In this document: positions 55,781 to 64,000 of the stretch, piece after piece
Layout of the letters: each line of letters begins with the position of its first letter
How positions within the stretch are numbered: the stretch's first letter is position 1
Assembly: GCF_900143645.1 (NCBI RefSeq)
Contig: NZ_FRFD01000015.1
Coordinates: forward strand, 1-64,000
Reading direction: 5' to 3'
DNA length: 64,000 nt
From: Anaerocolumna xylanovorans DSM 12503
Lineage (GTDB): Bacteria; Bacillota; Clostridia; Lachnospirales; Lachnospiraceae
Made by a program: the position numbers and the translations under genes
Notes under the pieces: generated by a model
Told to the model about the DNA's origin: nothing
What the model saw: only the letters and a program-made list of their open reading frames with translations
Databases searched by the model: none

Positions 55781-56479
55781 CTATAGGGCTTTCAGTAAAG
55801 TCTTCACAAGCTTTACCGTATGCTCTATGGCCTTTGCTTCAAAAGCCCCATAATCCATATGGGCACTATCATCGGCCTTATCGGAAATAGCACGGATAAT
55901 CAGGAAAGGAATTTTATTCAGATGTGCTGTCTGGGCAATAGCACCTCCCTCCATCTCTGTACACAGTCCATGAAAATGCTCTTTAATCCATATTTTCTTT
56001 TCCCGATCACTGATAAACTGATCTCCGCTTACTATTCTTCCCGGGAAAACTCCGATATCAGGATTCACTTCTTTGCATACTTTTACTGCCAGAGCTGTAA
56101 GGGTATCCTCTGTCTTAAACACAGAGGTCTTCATTCTGGGTATCACGCCGTAATCATAGCCAAAGCCTGTCGCATCTACATCATGCTGGAGGGCATCCTC
56201 TGAAATTACCATATCTCCAATATTTATCTCTGCCTTTAGGGAACCGGCAACACCGGTATTAATTACTACGTCCACGCCGTAATCATCAATCAGAATCTGC
56301 GTACAAACTGCAGCATTAACCTTTCCGATACCCGAACGCACCACCACGCAGGGTCTTCCTTCAAGAGTACCTTCCAGAAATTCCATTCCTGCCTTTTCCT
56401 TTCTGCTGACTCCCTCCATCTTCTCCTTTAACTGGTTTACCTCTTCTTCCATTGCTCCGATAATGCCTGTCTTTTTCAT
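55781..56479 (-). CDS. mtnN: 5'-Methylthioadenosine/S-adenosylhomocysteine nucleosidase
   Basis: A 232-residue purine nucleosidase that splits adenine from methylthioadenosine and S-adenosylhomocysteine, feeding methionine salvage and the activated methyl cycle. Motifs are GAMEEEV with the catalytic Glu near the N-terminus, GVAGSL, FPGRIVSGDQFISD, the ribose-binding EMEGGAIAQ and the catalytic Asp in ISDKADD. Length is normal for MtnN. The ATG at 56479 is likely, although a TTG 12 bases earlier is also possible because AAGGGA lies just before it. No luxS or other methionine gene is adjacent. Confidence 0.94.
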   Translation of the reverse strand: MKKTGIIGAMEEEVNQLKEKMEGVSRKEKAGMEFLEGTLEGRPCVVVRSGIGKVNAAVCTQILIDDYGVDVVINTGVAGSLKAEINIGDMVISEDALQHDVDATGFGYDYGVIPRMKTSVFKTEDTLTALAVKVCKEVNPDIGVFPGRIVSGDQFISDREKKIWIKEHFHGLCTEMEGGAIAQTAHLNKIPFLIIRAISDKADDSAHMDYGAFEAKAIEHTVKLVKTLLKAL

Positions 56480-56642
56480 TCCATGTACCAATCCCTTAGC
56501 TAATCCTTAGGGCATCCTTTCTATCATAGTCTTCTGTTATAAAATCTTCCAAAATAGCTCTAATTAAAATTATTATATAGGACAATACACTCTCCTGCAA
56601 GCTGTAAAGTTTTTTCCAAAGCAAATGTGCAGGAATTGTTAC

Positions 56643-56670
56643 TTGCACTGACTTAAAAAGATGCTATAAT
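56643..56670 (+). promoter_or_regulatory. Promoter of the TSCPD-murG unit
   Basis: TTGCAC (56643-56648) and TATAAT (56665-56670) are 16 bases apart, giving a leader of about 35 bases before the gene at 56711. Confidence 0.65.
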
Positions 56671-56710
56671 AAGTAGGAAAAGTTATTTTATTGAAAGGAT
56701 TGGTATACAT

Positions 56711-56950
56711 ATGATATATAAACCTAAAGGCGTATGTTGCAGTGAAATAGATATCGAAGTGGAAGAGGATATTATCAAAAAAGTAATATTTCACGGAGGA
56801 TGTTCAGGAAATGCATCCGGCCTGTCTAAACTGATCGCAGGGATGAAGGTAGAGGATGTAATTGAAAAGCTGGAAGGAACAAAATGCGGACGTAAGGCCA
56901 CCTCATGTCCCGATCAGCTGTCAAAGGCATTAAAAGAATGGAGGAAGTAG
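56711..56950 (+). CDS. TSCPD-domain protein (TIGR03905-like)
   Basis: A 79-residue protein of the small TSCPD family. It shows [50 protein letters not shown], with the Cys pattern and the TSCPDQL signature that names the domain. Larger proteins carry this domain at the end of some ribonucleotide reductases, where Cys residues may bind metal; the stand-alone form has no assigned function. Its stop codon lies two bases before the murG start and its end carries the murG ribosome binding site. Confidence 0.88.
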   Translation: MIYKPKGVCCSEIDIEVEEDIIKKVIFHGGCSGNASGLSKLIAGMKVEDVIEKLEGTKCGRKATSCPDQLSKALKEWRK

Positions 56951-56952
56951 AA

Positions 56953-58017
56953 ATGAAGCGCATTGTCTTAACCGGAGGCGGTACGGCAGGACATGTTACA
57001 CCAAATATTGCTCTTATGCCGGCACTAAAAGAAGCAGGTTACGAGGTTCATTATATCGGGTCCCATCGGGGAATTGAGCGTTCTCTGATTGAGGAACTTA
57101 AGATTCCCTATTATGGAATTTCCTCCGGAAAGTTAAGACGCTATTTTGATCCAAAGAATTTCAGTGATCCCTTTAAGGTAGCAAAGGGTTACTTTGAAGC
57201 CTTAAAGCTAATGAAACAGTTAAAGCCCGATGTGGTATTTTCAAAAGGCGGCTTTGTTTCCGTTCCTGTTGTATTTGCCGCTAAGAAAAGAAAGATTCCG
57301 GTCATTATACATGAGTCTGATATTACACCGGGATTAGCCAATAAACTTAGTATTTCTTCTGCCAGTAAGGTATGTGCAAACTTTCCGGAAACAGTCAAAT
57401 ATCTTCCCGAGGGAAAAGCAATTCTTACCGGGACACCCATCCGCCAGGAGCTCTTTGCAGGCAATAAGCTGTTAGGCCTTGATTTCTGCGGATTCACCAG
57501 TGAAAAACCTGTTCTTTTAGTAGTCGGGGGAAGTACCGGATCCGCAGCTGTGAATGAAGCCGTACGGCAGGCCTTACCGGAGCTGTTAAAAAAATACCAG
57601 GTTATCCACCTGTGCGGTAAAGACAAAACAGATGCCGCCTTAAACGGGACAAAAGGATACATTCAATTTGAGTATATCAGGAAGGAATTAAGTGATTTAC
57701 TATCTGCTGCTGATGTTGTAATCTCCAGAGCCGGTGCCAATGCTATCTGTGAACTGCTTGCACTTAGAAAACCTCATGTACTGATTCCCCTTTCCGCCGC
57801 TTCCAGCAGAGGTGATCAGATACTAAATGCCGAATCTTTTAAAAAGCAAGGTTTCAGCTATGTAATAAAAGAAGAAGAGCTTACTACGGATGCCTTGTTA
57901 AAGGGTATAGAAGAAGTGTATACGAAACGGAACGATTATATCAAATCCATGAGCCAAAGTAAGCTCAACGATTCCATTGATACTATCGTGAAATTAATTA
58001 AAGAATTTACAAAGTAA
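56953..58017 (+). CDS. murG: UDP-GlcNAc:lipid-I N-acetylglucosaminyltransferase MurG
   Basis: A 354-residue GT28-family enzyme that adds GlcNAc to lipid I to make lipid II on the inner face of the membrane. It has the N-terminal [15 protein letters not shown] loop, [25 protein letters not shown], the VVGGSTGS loop of the C-lobe, and the UDP-binding [23 protein letters not shown] with SSRGDQ. The start at 56953 is set by GGAGGAAG eight bases upstream; longer frames run into the TSCPD gene. Here it is not in the usual mur/fts cluster, which is common in this group. It ends in a strong bidirectional terminator. Confidence 0.95.
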   Translation: MKRIVLTGGGTAGHVTPNIALMPALKEAGYEVHYIGSHRGIERSLIEELKIPYYGISSGKLRRYFDPKNFSDPFKVAKGYFEALKLMKQLKPDVVFSKGGFVSVPVVFAAKKRKIPVIIHESDITPGLANKLSISSASKVCANFPETVKYLPEGKAILTGTPIRQELFAGNKLLGLDFCGFTSEKPVLLVVGGSTGSAAVNEAVRQALPELLKKYQVIHLCGKDKTDAALNGTKGYIQFEYIRKELSDLLSAADVVISRAGANAICELLALRKPHVLIPLSAASSRGDQILNAESFKKQGFSYVIKEEELTTDALLKGIEEVYTKRNDYIKSMSQSKLNDSIDTIVKLIKEFTK

Positions 58018-58037
58018 GAAAGTATTGTCATAAAATC

Positions 58038-58076
58038 AAGGGGCTGTTGTATCAATCCAAAATACAGCAGCCCCTT
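58038..58076. terminator. Bidirectional intrinsic terminator (murG / HIT protein)
   Basis: AAGGGGCTGTTGTAT pairs with ATACAGCAGCCCCTT around a 9-base loop (one G-U type mismatch). The convergent murG and HIT genes both end here. Confidence 0.85.
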
Positions 58077-58100
58077 CTTCACATATATCTGCTTATCACT

Positions 58101-58523
58101 TTAAAGTTCACTTACCTTTTTTGTCAGCGTTTCTGCTAATTTTTGCATCTCGCCTTCTCTGTACTCTCCGGGGGTCCAGGTAAGCTTTACCGTATCATCT
58201 TCATATCTGGGAATGACGTGGACATGAAAATGAAATACAGTCTGTCCTGCTGTCTTACCATTATTCTGAAGAATATTGATTCCATCACAGTTAAGCTCTT
58301 CCTTAAGAGCTCCCGCAATCTTCTTTGCAACCGTAAAAATATGGGCTGCTTCTTCCTCCGGCAATTCAAAGATATCCCTGCTGTGATTTTTAGGTATCAG
58401 TACCGTATGCCCTTTTGCAGAGGGCGCAATATCCAGTATGGCTATCACTTTTTCATCCTCATATATTGTGGCTGAAGGAATTTCGTGTCCAATAATACTA
58501 CAAAATACACAATTATTAATCAT
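58101..58523 (-). CDS. HIT-family nucleotide hydrolase/transferase
   Basis: A 140-residue histidine-triad protein of the HinT/Hit type. The N-terminal CVFCSIIGHEIPSATIYEDE (with the Cys pair), the middle AKGHTVLIPKNH and the catalytic triad HFHVHVIPR near residue 100 are all present. HinT-like enzymes cleave adenosine phosphoramidates and related nucleotide adducts in the cytoplasm. It is a single gene, facing murG across a terminator. Confidence 0.94.
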   Translation of the reverse strand: MINNCVFCSIIGHEIPSATIYEDEKVIAILDIAPSAKGHTVLIPKNHSRDIFELPEEEAAHIFTVAKKIAGALKEELNCDGINILQNNGKTAGQTVFHFHVHVIPRYEDDTVKLTWTPGEYREGEMQKLAETLTKKVSEL

Positions 58524-58686
58524 AATTCTCTCTCCTTTTCCTTTCTTCCTACAGTTGTAGGCTCAAAATGCGTGTAATCATTGATTTTACAGGGAATTTC
58601 TATGCATTAACTGTCGTTTCCTGTAAATTAGATTTTATTGTAAAAAAAAACATATTCTGATAATATAATCTCAGGAGGTGGACAAT

Positions 58687-59427
58687 ATGTTATTTTCCAA
58701 CGAAGAACAACATAAATTACAGGATTTAATGAGTTCCAATGAAGATTTTGCTTATTTTATGACCAAAAGCCTTGATGGGTGTAAAAGCATCTCCTCACAG
58801 ATATGTCACGAACTGCGCAACCCCCTGACACTGATAAAAAGCACTTCCCAGCTTATTGAAACAAGCAGTCCGGAAGTAAAAAATATCAAATACTGGGAGC
58901 AGTTAAAAGATGATATCCATGAATTAGAGCTTTTATTGGAGGATTTTAGTACATATAATCACAGCAATACCGTGAATCGGCAAAATCAAAATATTCTTCT
59001 ACTATTAAAGTCCATTCTAGCCAGTTTTCAGGCTGCTGCCAGTCAGAAAGGTGTGGAAATATCTCTTTCCATTGATAATGAAGATATCCCTTGCTACACC
59101 TTATATTCTTTCGACCGCATTAAAATGAAACAGGTAATTACCAATATTCTTAAAAATGCCTTGGAAGCTACTGAAAAGGGCAATTGCATCCACATTGCCT
59201 GTAAGGCAGAAGACCCATCCAATCTTCTGATTACCATAAGCAATAATGGCAACCCAATTCCAGAGGATATCCTCCCCACCATATTTACTCCTTTTGTTAC
59301 ATATAAAGCGAACGGTACCGGGTTAGGCCTGGCTATTTCATCCAATATAATCACTGCCCACGGCGGTACCCTGACCGTAACGTCTAAAAGGGAAGAAACC
59401 TCCTTTTTAATCAGCCTTCCCTTGTAA
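58687..59427 (+). CDS. Soluble orphan histidine kinase
   Basis: A 246-residue cytoplasmic kinase with no membrane helix and no sensor domain beyond about 30 residues. The HisKA domain has phospho-accepting His41 in QICHELRNPLTLIKST. The HATPase domain carries the N box (VITNILKNALEAT), the G1-like NNGNPIP and GTGLGLAIS. No response regulator gene lies nearby. Short soluble kinases of this kind in clostridia often feed the sporulation regulator Spo0A; that target is only an inference. The ATG at 58687 is set by AGGAGGTG; the in-frame GTG at 58678 is part of that site. Confidence 0.88.
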   Translation: MLFSNEEQHKLQDLMSSNEDFAYFMTKSLDGCKSISSQICHELRNPLTLIKSTSQLIETSSPEVKNIKYWEQLKDDIHELELLLEDFSTYNHSNTVNRQNQNILLLLKSILASFQAAASQKGVEISLSIDNEDIPCYTLYSFDRIKMKQVITNILKNALEATEKGNCIHIACKAEDPSNLLITISNNGNPIPEDILPTIFTPFVTYKANGTGLGLAISSNIITAHGGTLTVTSKREETSFLISLPL

Positions 59428-59441
59428 GAGAGTAACTCCAT

Positions 59442-59549
59442 GTATGATAAATAAATCTCCCTTAAGATTTATTTATCATGGAGAATGAATGTACTTTATC
59501 CACTTTGTCTCAAAGGATTACCTGCCTCGGTAATCCTTTGACTCCCTTT
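59442..59549. terminator. Two hairpins between the orphan kinase and the flavin reductase gene
   Basis: CATGTATGATAAATAAATCT pairs with the mirrored AGATTTATTTATCATG (about 59439-59480), and AAAGGATTACC / GGTAATCCTTT forms a second stem (59512-59541) followed by GACTCCCTTTT. The first suits termination of the kinase transcript; the second can act in either direction. Confidence 0.6.
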
Positions 59550-60548
59550 TCAGATTTTCTTAAAGGGAAATGCCTCATCAAAAGAACGAAGCAGGCTGAA
59601 ATTTCCTTTAGCCGTTAATTCTCCTGACATAAATGCCATCTGCATGGTAATATTCCCGGATAATACTCTTTCCATAACAGAAAAGGACATTTTAACTTCT
59701 ACATCTGCATTGCCTGTTCCTTTGCCATAGAAGCAGTTAAGCTTTCCTTTCGAAATTTCTGCTATGATGGTTTTATCTGAATCGGTAAATCCGATTTCAT
59801 ATACGGCTTCCAAATCCTTTATGCTACGGTAATTTTCAATAATCTTAGGAAGAATATCTTCACCTTCTTCTTCCTTGCTGGTTAACATTCCTTTGAATAT
59901 CTGCGCTAATTCTTCAATATCTTCCTTTTGTTTCTTTACATAAGTATCATCCGATACGTACATGGAAAGCTGCTCGCTCTCCTGTGGAGTAAGATCATTA
60001 ATACTGCCCTTTAACAATTGCTTCTTCATATAGAAATTACTGCCCGGCAACATTTTTGCTTTTTGATTGACCGCTTTATAAAGCCGCTCGGCATATTTCT
60101 CTATCATAAGGCCGTAGGTCTGATTGGTCTCAAAATCAACGCGGTCCTCTACATATGCCCTTATTCCGTCCAGTGCAATGCCTCCCAATATCTCCCATGA
60201 GCGCACCAGATAGCTTTCTGCTTCTCTTTCTCCTCCTGCAATGGCCATAACTACCGGCAGCATATAAAGCTTTCCGATATGTTCCTTATCGGCATACAGC
60301 CAGCAGGCATCTAAGAACTGCTGCATAAATCCGCCGATTCCAAGCCATTCCACATTTACTGCAAGAATAATACCGTCCGCTTCTTTTAAAGTCTTGGGAA
60401 GCATGGCAATTCCATTCTTCTCTTCGTAGAGATTATATCTGGTTACATTAACTCTAAGTTCTTCCAATACCTCGGTTAATTTGTGGATCACATATATGGT
60501 AGGGTCTTCAATCAACCCTCTCCCTCCATAATAGATATTAATCTTCAT
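59550..60548 (-). CDS. Flavodoxin-like NAD(P)H reductase fused to an SCP2 domain
   Basis: A 332-residue two-domain protein. Residues 1 to about 180 resemble NADPH-dependent FMN reductases (IYYGGRGLIEDPT, ADGIILAVNVEWLGIGGFMQQFLDACW, MAIAGGERE). Residues about 230-332 resemble an SCP2 sterol-carrier-type lipid-binding domain (YEIGFTDSDKTIIAEISKGKL, ADVEVKMSFSVMERVLSGNI, GELTAKGNFSLL). The pair suggests redox chemistry on, or regulated by, a lipid-like ligand. Its start overlaps the end of the rhomboid gene by 11 bases, so both are in one operon. Confidence 0.78.
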   Translation of the reverse strand: MKINIYYGGRGLIEDPTIYVIHKLTEVLEELRVNVTRYNLYEEKNGIAMLPKTLKEADGIILAVNVEWLGIGGFMQQFLDACWLYADKEHIGKLYMLPVVMAIAGGEREAESYLVRSWEILGGIALDGIRAYVEDRVDFETNQTYGLMIEKYAERLYKAVNQKAKMLPGSNFYMKKQLLKGSINDLTPQESEQLSMYVSDDTYVKKQKEDIEELAQIFKGMLTSKEEEGEDILPKIIENYRSIKDLEAVYEIGFTDSDKTIIAEISKGKLNCFYGKGTGNADVEVKMSFSVMERVLSGNITMQMAFMSGELTAKGNFSLLRSFDEAFPFKKI

Positions 60549-61623
60549 AATTACCTCCCATCCCTATGTGGCTTTTCTTTTGTCTTCTATATATAACTGC
60601 TGCAAGGATAAACCCGCTTATCAGCCCCCCGATATGGGCAGCATTATCGACTCCCTGACTGGTCAGGCCTCCATACAAACTGAATATCACAAACAGGACA
60701 AGCTGTGCGGTACTGATGTTTTCAAGCCTTCCCCTGTTAGCGATAACGATATATGCCATTGCACCTACCACCCCAAAGATAGCTCCTGAGGCACCGATTG
60801 ATATAATGTTGTTATATTCTATCATATTGTGAAGAATAGAGGCACCCCCGGCTAAAATCCCGGCACCTAAGTACACTATTAAGTATTTCCACCTTCCTAT
60901 GGCCCTTTCCAGATTATCTCCGATAAACAGCAGTACTATCATGTTATTTGTCAAATGATCTGTTCCCGAATGCAAAAACATATAGGTAGCCAAGCGGTAA
61001 TATTCTCCGTTCTCTAATATGTCCCGCCAGGAAAGAGCCCCTTTCGTTACCAAAATATCCTCTGTTCTTACAGGCAATAAAGTATTGATAACAAGAAACA
61101 CCAAAATATTCAAAAGAACAATGCTTGTGTTAACCGGAGAAAAGTACCTCGAAAGTGTACTCTTCTTCGTAGGCCTTATAGCTTCATAAGGCATATTTTC
61201 CTCTTCATTTTCTGCATAGGGGAGGTACTCCTTTAATAAGAAATCCTCCATCGCTCTTCTTATACCGATAAAATCATATCTTTGGTTTTCGTAGATAATC
61301 AGCCGGAAGCTCCCTGTATCAATTATCCAGGATTCTGCTTCCTTCTCTGTAATCCGGCTGGCTGCGCTTGTATTTTCTGTCACCAGAATGGTATGGATAT
61401 ATATTCTTTTGGTACTGTTCCTTACCAGGCTCTCATAAATCTGCCTTTTGATATTCTGGTATTGCTGGGCAGTAAATTCAGACCCCATAGGACAATCAAG
61501 GACTAAAAGCGCATAGTAACCCTCCTCTCTATCCTGATAATAGAGAGAGATTCTTTCTGCATTCACAGCAATCGGTCTTAAATTTTTTTCTACAAGGAAA
61601 TTTTTAATATCATCAATTATCAT
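60538..61623 (-). CDS. Rhomboid-family intramembrane serine protease
   Basis: A 361-residue protein. A soluble N-terminal part of about 175 residues is followed by a rhomboid core of six membrane helices plus an extra. It has the catalytic Ser in SIGASGAIFGVVGAM, the HSGTDHLTNNMIVLLFIG loop and the catalytic His in AAHIGGLISGF. Rhomboids cut substrates inside the membrane. The N-terminal part (IDDIKNFLVEKNLRPIAVNAER) is not a domain I recognise but is common in firmicute rhomboids. The start at 61623 follows AGAGGTTAAC, provided by a family B repeat; a longer frame is unlikely. Confidence 0.92.
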   Translation of the reverse strand: MIIDDIKNFLVEKNLRPIAVNAERISLYYQDREEGYYALLVLDCPMGSEFTAQQYQNIKRQIYESLVRNSTKRIYIHTILVTENTSAASRITEKEAESWIIDTGSFRLIIYENQRYDFIGIRRAMEDFLLKEYLPYAENEEENMPYEAIRPTKKSTLSRYFSPVNTSIVLLNILVFLVINTLLPVRTEDILVTKGALSWRDILENGEYYRLATYMFLHSGTDHLTNNMIVLLFIGDNLERAIGRWKYLIVYLGAGILAGGASILHNMIEYNNIISIGASGAIFGVVGAMAYIVIANRGRLENISTAQLVLFVIFSLYGGLTSQGVDNAAHIGGLISGFILAAVIYRRQKKSHIGMGGNYED

Positions 61624-61638
61624 GTTAACCTCTTTCGT

Positions 61639-61697
61639 GAATATCAAATCTTTGATTTAATATCCATTAACCGGTAGTTGAAAATTTTATTTTCAAC
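61639..61697 (-). repeat. Family B two-hairpin element before the rhomboid gene
   Basis: On the minus strand: GTTGAAAAT / ATTTTCAAC (61677-61697), linker TACCGGTTAATG, a GGATATTAAATC / GATTTGATATTC stem (61639-61665) including a U-G pair, then ACGAAAGAGG leading to the ATG. Confidence 0.75.
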
Positions 61698-61709
61698 TTA
61701 AGTCCCATA

Positions 61710-63203
61710 TTATTCTTCTTCCCAGCCAAAAGACCTTCTTACGGCCCTGTTCCAGCCATGAAGCTTACTCTTTCTGATATCTTCCTCCATATCCGGTGAA
61801 AATACTCTGGATGCTTCACCGTGCTGTTTAATCTCTTCTTTATCCTGCCAGTATCCGGCTGCCAGACCAGCAAGGTAGGCTGCTCCCATTGCCGTTGTTT
61901 CCACGCAGGAGGGCCTTGACACTTCTATGCCAAGAAGATCCGCCTGAAACTGCATCAGAAAATTATTGGAGGAAGCTCCCCCGTCTGCCTTTACGCCTTT
62001 AATCTCTACTTTAGCATCCTGCTCCATTGCCTTTAACACCTCATAGGTCTGATAAGCGATGGACTCTAAGGTAGCTCTGATTAAATGATTCTTATGAAAA
62101 CCTCTCGTAATCCCCACAATAGTTCCTCTGGCATATTGATCCCAATAAGGTGCTCCAAGCCCTGAAAAAGCCGGAACTACATAAACACCGTTTGTATCTT
62201 TCACTGCCAGGGCAGCTTCTTCTGTCTCTGAAGCATTTCTGATTATCTGCAGTTCATCCCTTAGCCACTGTACGGCTGCTCCTGCAACAAATACACTTCC
62301 TTCTAAAGCGTACTGGATTTCTCCTTTTTCCGAAGCAGCAATAGTCGTAAGCAATCCATTATTAGAAACTATCGGCACATTCCCGGTATTCATTAAAAGA
62401 AAGCATCCTGTACCATAGGTATTCTTAACGTCACCTTTCTCAAAGCAGCACTGCCCAAAAAGCGCCGCCTGCTGGTCCCCTGCTACCCCGCAGATTGGAA
62501 TCCTTCCGCCAAGAAGTCCTTTTTCCGTATAGCCAAACACATGGCTGGAGGGTTTTACTTCCGGAAGAATTGACTTTGGGATATCAAGTGCCGCAAGGAT
62601 TTCATCATCCCATTTTAGTTTATTAATATCATATAACATGGTTCTGGAAGCATTGGTATAATCTGTAGCAAATACTTTGCCGCCTGTTAGCTTCCACATA
62701 AGCCAGGTGTCTACCGTACCAAAGAGAATATTGCCCTTTTCTGCCTCTTCTCTTACTCCTTTGACATTGTCAAGAATCCACTTAATCTTGGTAGCAGAAA
62801 AATAAGCATCCGGAATAAGCCCGGTGCGTATTCTTATCACCTGGTCTAATCCGCCTGCTTTTATTGCCTGCACCATATCCGAAGTTCTTCTGCACTGCCA
62901 TACAATGGCATTATAAACCGGTTCCCCTGTGTGCTTATTCCATAGAATGGTTGTTTCTCTCTGGTTTGTTATCCCAATGGCAGCAATATCTTCTGCTTCT
63001 ACTCCCAGCTTTGCCATAGCTTCCGTTGCCACGCTTATCTGGGAGGACCAGATTTCCTTAGGGTCCTGCTCCACCCAGCCCGCCACCGGGTATATCTGAC
63101 CAAATTCCTTTTGTGCCTTGCTTGCGGCTTGTCCCTGCTTGTTGAAAAGAATACATCTTGAACTGGTCGTCCCCTGATCAAGAGCCATGATATAATTCTT
63201 CAT
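61710..63203 (-). CDS. glpK: Glycerol kinase
   Basis: A 497-residue FGGY-family kinase, the normal length, which phosphorylates glycerol to glycerol-3-phosphate. It has the N-terminal [45 protein letters not shown], the ATP-binding [15 protein letters not shown] and the C-terminal [20 protein letters not shown]. No glpF, glpD or glpP gene is adjacent in the window. The promoter is at 63249-63277, and a small hairpin sits at the very start of the mRNA just before the GGAGG site. Confidence 0.97.
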   Translation of the reverse strand: MKNYIMALDQGTTSSRCILFNKQGQAASKAQKEFGQIYPVAGWVEQDPKEIWSSQISVATEAMAKLGVEAEDIAAIGITNQRETTILWNKHTGEPVYNAIVWQCRRTSDMVQAIKAGGLDQVIRIRTGLIPDAYFSATKIKWILDNVKGVREEAEKGNILFGTVDTWLMWKLTGGKVFATDYTNASRTMLYDINKLKWDDEILAALDIPKSILPEVKPSSHVFGYTEKGLLGGRIPICGVAGDQQAALFGQCCFEKGDVKNTYGTGCFLLMNTGNVPIVSNNGLLTTIAASEKGEIQYALEGSVFVAGAAVQWLRDELQIIRNASETEEAALAVKDTNGVYVVPAFSGLGAPYWDQYARGTIVGITRGFHKNHLIRATLESIAYQTYEVLKAMEQDAKVEIKGVKADGGASSNNFLMQFQADLLGIEVSRPSCVETTAMGAAYLAGLAAGYWQDKEEIKQHGEASRVFSPDMEEDIRKSKLHGWNRAVRRSFGWEEE

Positions 63204-63212
63204 ACATCCTCC

Positions 63213-63238
63213 AAAAAAGACAACTGTATAACAGTCTT
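63213..63238 (-). promoter_or_regulatory. 5' hairpin in the glpK leader
   Basis: On the minus strand AAGACTGT / ACAGTTGTCTT folds into a hairpin immediately followed by TTTTTT and then the GGAGG site. The predicted transcription start near 63242 puts it at the extreme 5' end of the mRNA, which is too early for a normal terminator. It could be a stabilising stem or a site for a GlpP-like protein. Confidence 0.45.
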
Positions 63239-63248
63239 ATAATGGTAG

Positions 63249-63277
63249 ATTATACTATTAATCTGTGACTTATACAA
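63249..63277 (-). promoter_or_regulatory. Promoter of glpK
   Basis: On the minus strand TTGTAT (63272-63277) and TATAAT (63249-63254) are separated by 17 bases. Confidence 0.75.
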
Positions 63278-63299
63278 GCTTTCTGCATTTTTGATTATT

Positions 63300-64000
63300 C
63301 TAAAATTCTTTTACTTTAAATAAATATACCTCTCTGGAGAAAGCCAGTTCGTCCGAATTATTAATTGAAACCGGTTGGTTCTTTTCTACTTTCTGTCCAT
63401 TTACAAAGGTCCCGTTGGTGGAACCTAAGTCCGTAAGAAACACTTCTTCCTCTCTTATAATCAGCACCGCATGAAGCCTGCTTACGCTGCCTTCTTTTAA
63501 GGTCAGCTGGTTGCGGTTCTTATCCTTCCCTATATAGAAAGGGAAATCTTTAATGGGAATATCCGCAGAGTTTTCCTTATCTTTCGCTATAAGGTAATAG
63601 GAAGGCTCCGTAGGCTTAACATATATAACTTCGGTCTTATCCTCTTCTTCCAGCAGTTGCGTAGCAAATTCATCCTTTTCATATACAGTTTTCTTTTCTA
63701 TTACAGCACTTTTTTTATTATCATTCTTTAATCCGCTGCCTTTATTCTCTGCATAAGCCATCTTACTTTCTGTTGGATTATTTTCTTCATATATTAATTT
63801 TGTCACCATTTTTGTACTCTTCATCTTAGGGTCAAACAATTTGGAAAATACATATCCCACCAAACATACCATCACTGCAATTCCTGCCATTGCCTTTACC
63901 GCATCGGTCTCTCCCATTTCATTAGATAATATACCGTTCTTATAAAGGATTAATAAAACACCAAACCCAACAGCTGCTGCAACTCCTGCCATTATGTAAG
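63300..64000 (-). CDS. FHA-domain membrane protein (5' end beyond the window)
   Basis: At least 230 residues with two membrane helices in the N-terminal part (AAVGFGVLLILYKNGIL; AMAGIAVMVCLVGYVFS). A linker and a C-terminal FHA domain (about 145-230) follow: FYIGKDKNRNQLTLKEGSVS, RLHAVL, LGSTNGTFVNGQ. FHA domains bind phosphothreonine peptides. The reading frame is open through the right edge of the window (codons Tyr-Ile precede the first Met), so the protein is probably longer. Lachnospiraceae FHA proteins with an extra N-terminal domain (DUF6382-like) would fit, but this is a guess. Confidence 0.85.
   Translation of the reverse strand, partial: YIMAGVAAAVGFGVLLILYKNGILSNEMGETDAVKAMAGIAVMVCLVGYVFSKLFDPKMKSTKMVTKLIYEENNPTESKMAYAENKGSGLKNDNKKSAVIEKKTVYEKDEFATQLLEEEDKTEVIYVKPTEPSYYLIAKDKENSADIPIKDFPFYIGKDKNRNQLTLKEGSVSRLHAVLIIREEEVFLTDLGSTNGTFVNGQKVEKNQPVSINNSDELAFSREVYLFKVKEF

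Noticed and set aside
58638..58669. Promoter directly before the orphan kinase (TTGTAA and TAATAT)
   Set aside because: Spacing is 17, but the start would fall inside the ribosome binding site, so the match in this A/T-rich stretch is probably fortuitous.

Overview
The window looks like a chromosomal segment of a low-GC, spore-forming anaerobic Firmicute, most likely a Lachnospiraceae-type Clostridium. The reasons are the dnaX-ybaB-recR order, a YyaC-type germination/sporulation protein, a NiaR (3H-domain) repressor, a PdaA-type deacetylase, the style of the secreted Big2/CAP proteins and the 5' end of a 16S rRNA gene. No transposase, integrase, phage gene, tRNA or CRISPR array was seen.

Layout. 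1-608: the 5' end of a 16S rRNA gene on the minus strand, with a near-perfect sigma-A promoter. 609-9315: mostly minus-strand housekeeping and envelope genes (KDPG aldolase fused to a VOC domain, CvpA-like and DUF5711-like membrane proteins, a LysM protein with a decayed MPN/JAB-like domain, a coiled-coil membrane protein, a chemoreceptor) plus yyaC. 9745-19683: plus-strand envelope and defence genes: a YcxB-like protein, pdaA, a response regulator/histidine kinase/ABC ATPase/FtsX permease set of the antimicrobial-peptide-sensing type, and a divergent TetR/ABC-2 efflux set. 19834-22368: two secreted Big2-domain proteins.

22506-43290 is the centre of interest: an apparently undescribed minus-strand biosynthetic cluster. 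Read in transcription order it is a free acyl carrier protein, NRPS (C-A-T-C), NRPS (half C-A-T-C), hybrid NRPS/PKS (A-T-KS-KR-ACP-BtrH-like), a trans-acting acyltransferase, a pair of ABC exporter half-transporters, and a free homologue of the terminal BtrH-like domain that lacks the cysteine. There is no thioesterase or reductase. My hand-read specificity codes suggest Gln, an unknown residue and Asn, followed by one malonyl extension with ketoreduction. The expected product is an N-capped tripeptide ending in a statine-like unit, released by a papain-like (BtrH-type) acyltransfer domain.

43958-46898: secreted CAP and beta-propeller-like proteins. 46952-51003: recR, ybaB, dnaX, niaR and a small protein, all minus strand. 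51347-64000: cell-wall and core metabolic genes (M15 peptidase, pgi, mtnN, murG, a HIT protein, an orphan kinase, a flavin reductase-SCP2 fusion, rhomboid, glpK, and a truncated FHA protein at the right edge).

A second notable layer is non-coding. A dispersed two-hairpin element (family A: GTGTGAAAAA hairpin, GGCAGT, a second hairpin, then TGCATGGG) occurs at least nine times, mostly in 5' leaders, with stems that change in compensating ways between copies. A related family B ends in GAAAGRGG, the ribosome binding site of the next gene. The predicted recR leader consists almost entirely of two tandem family A units.
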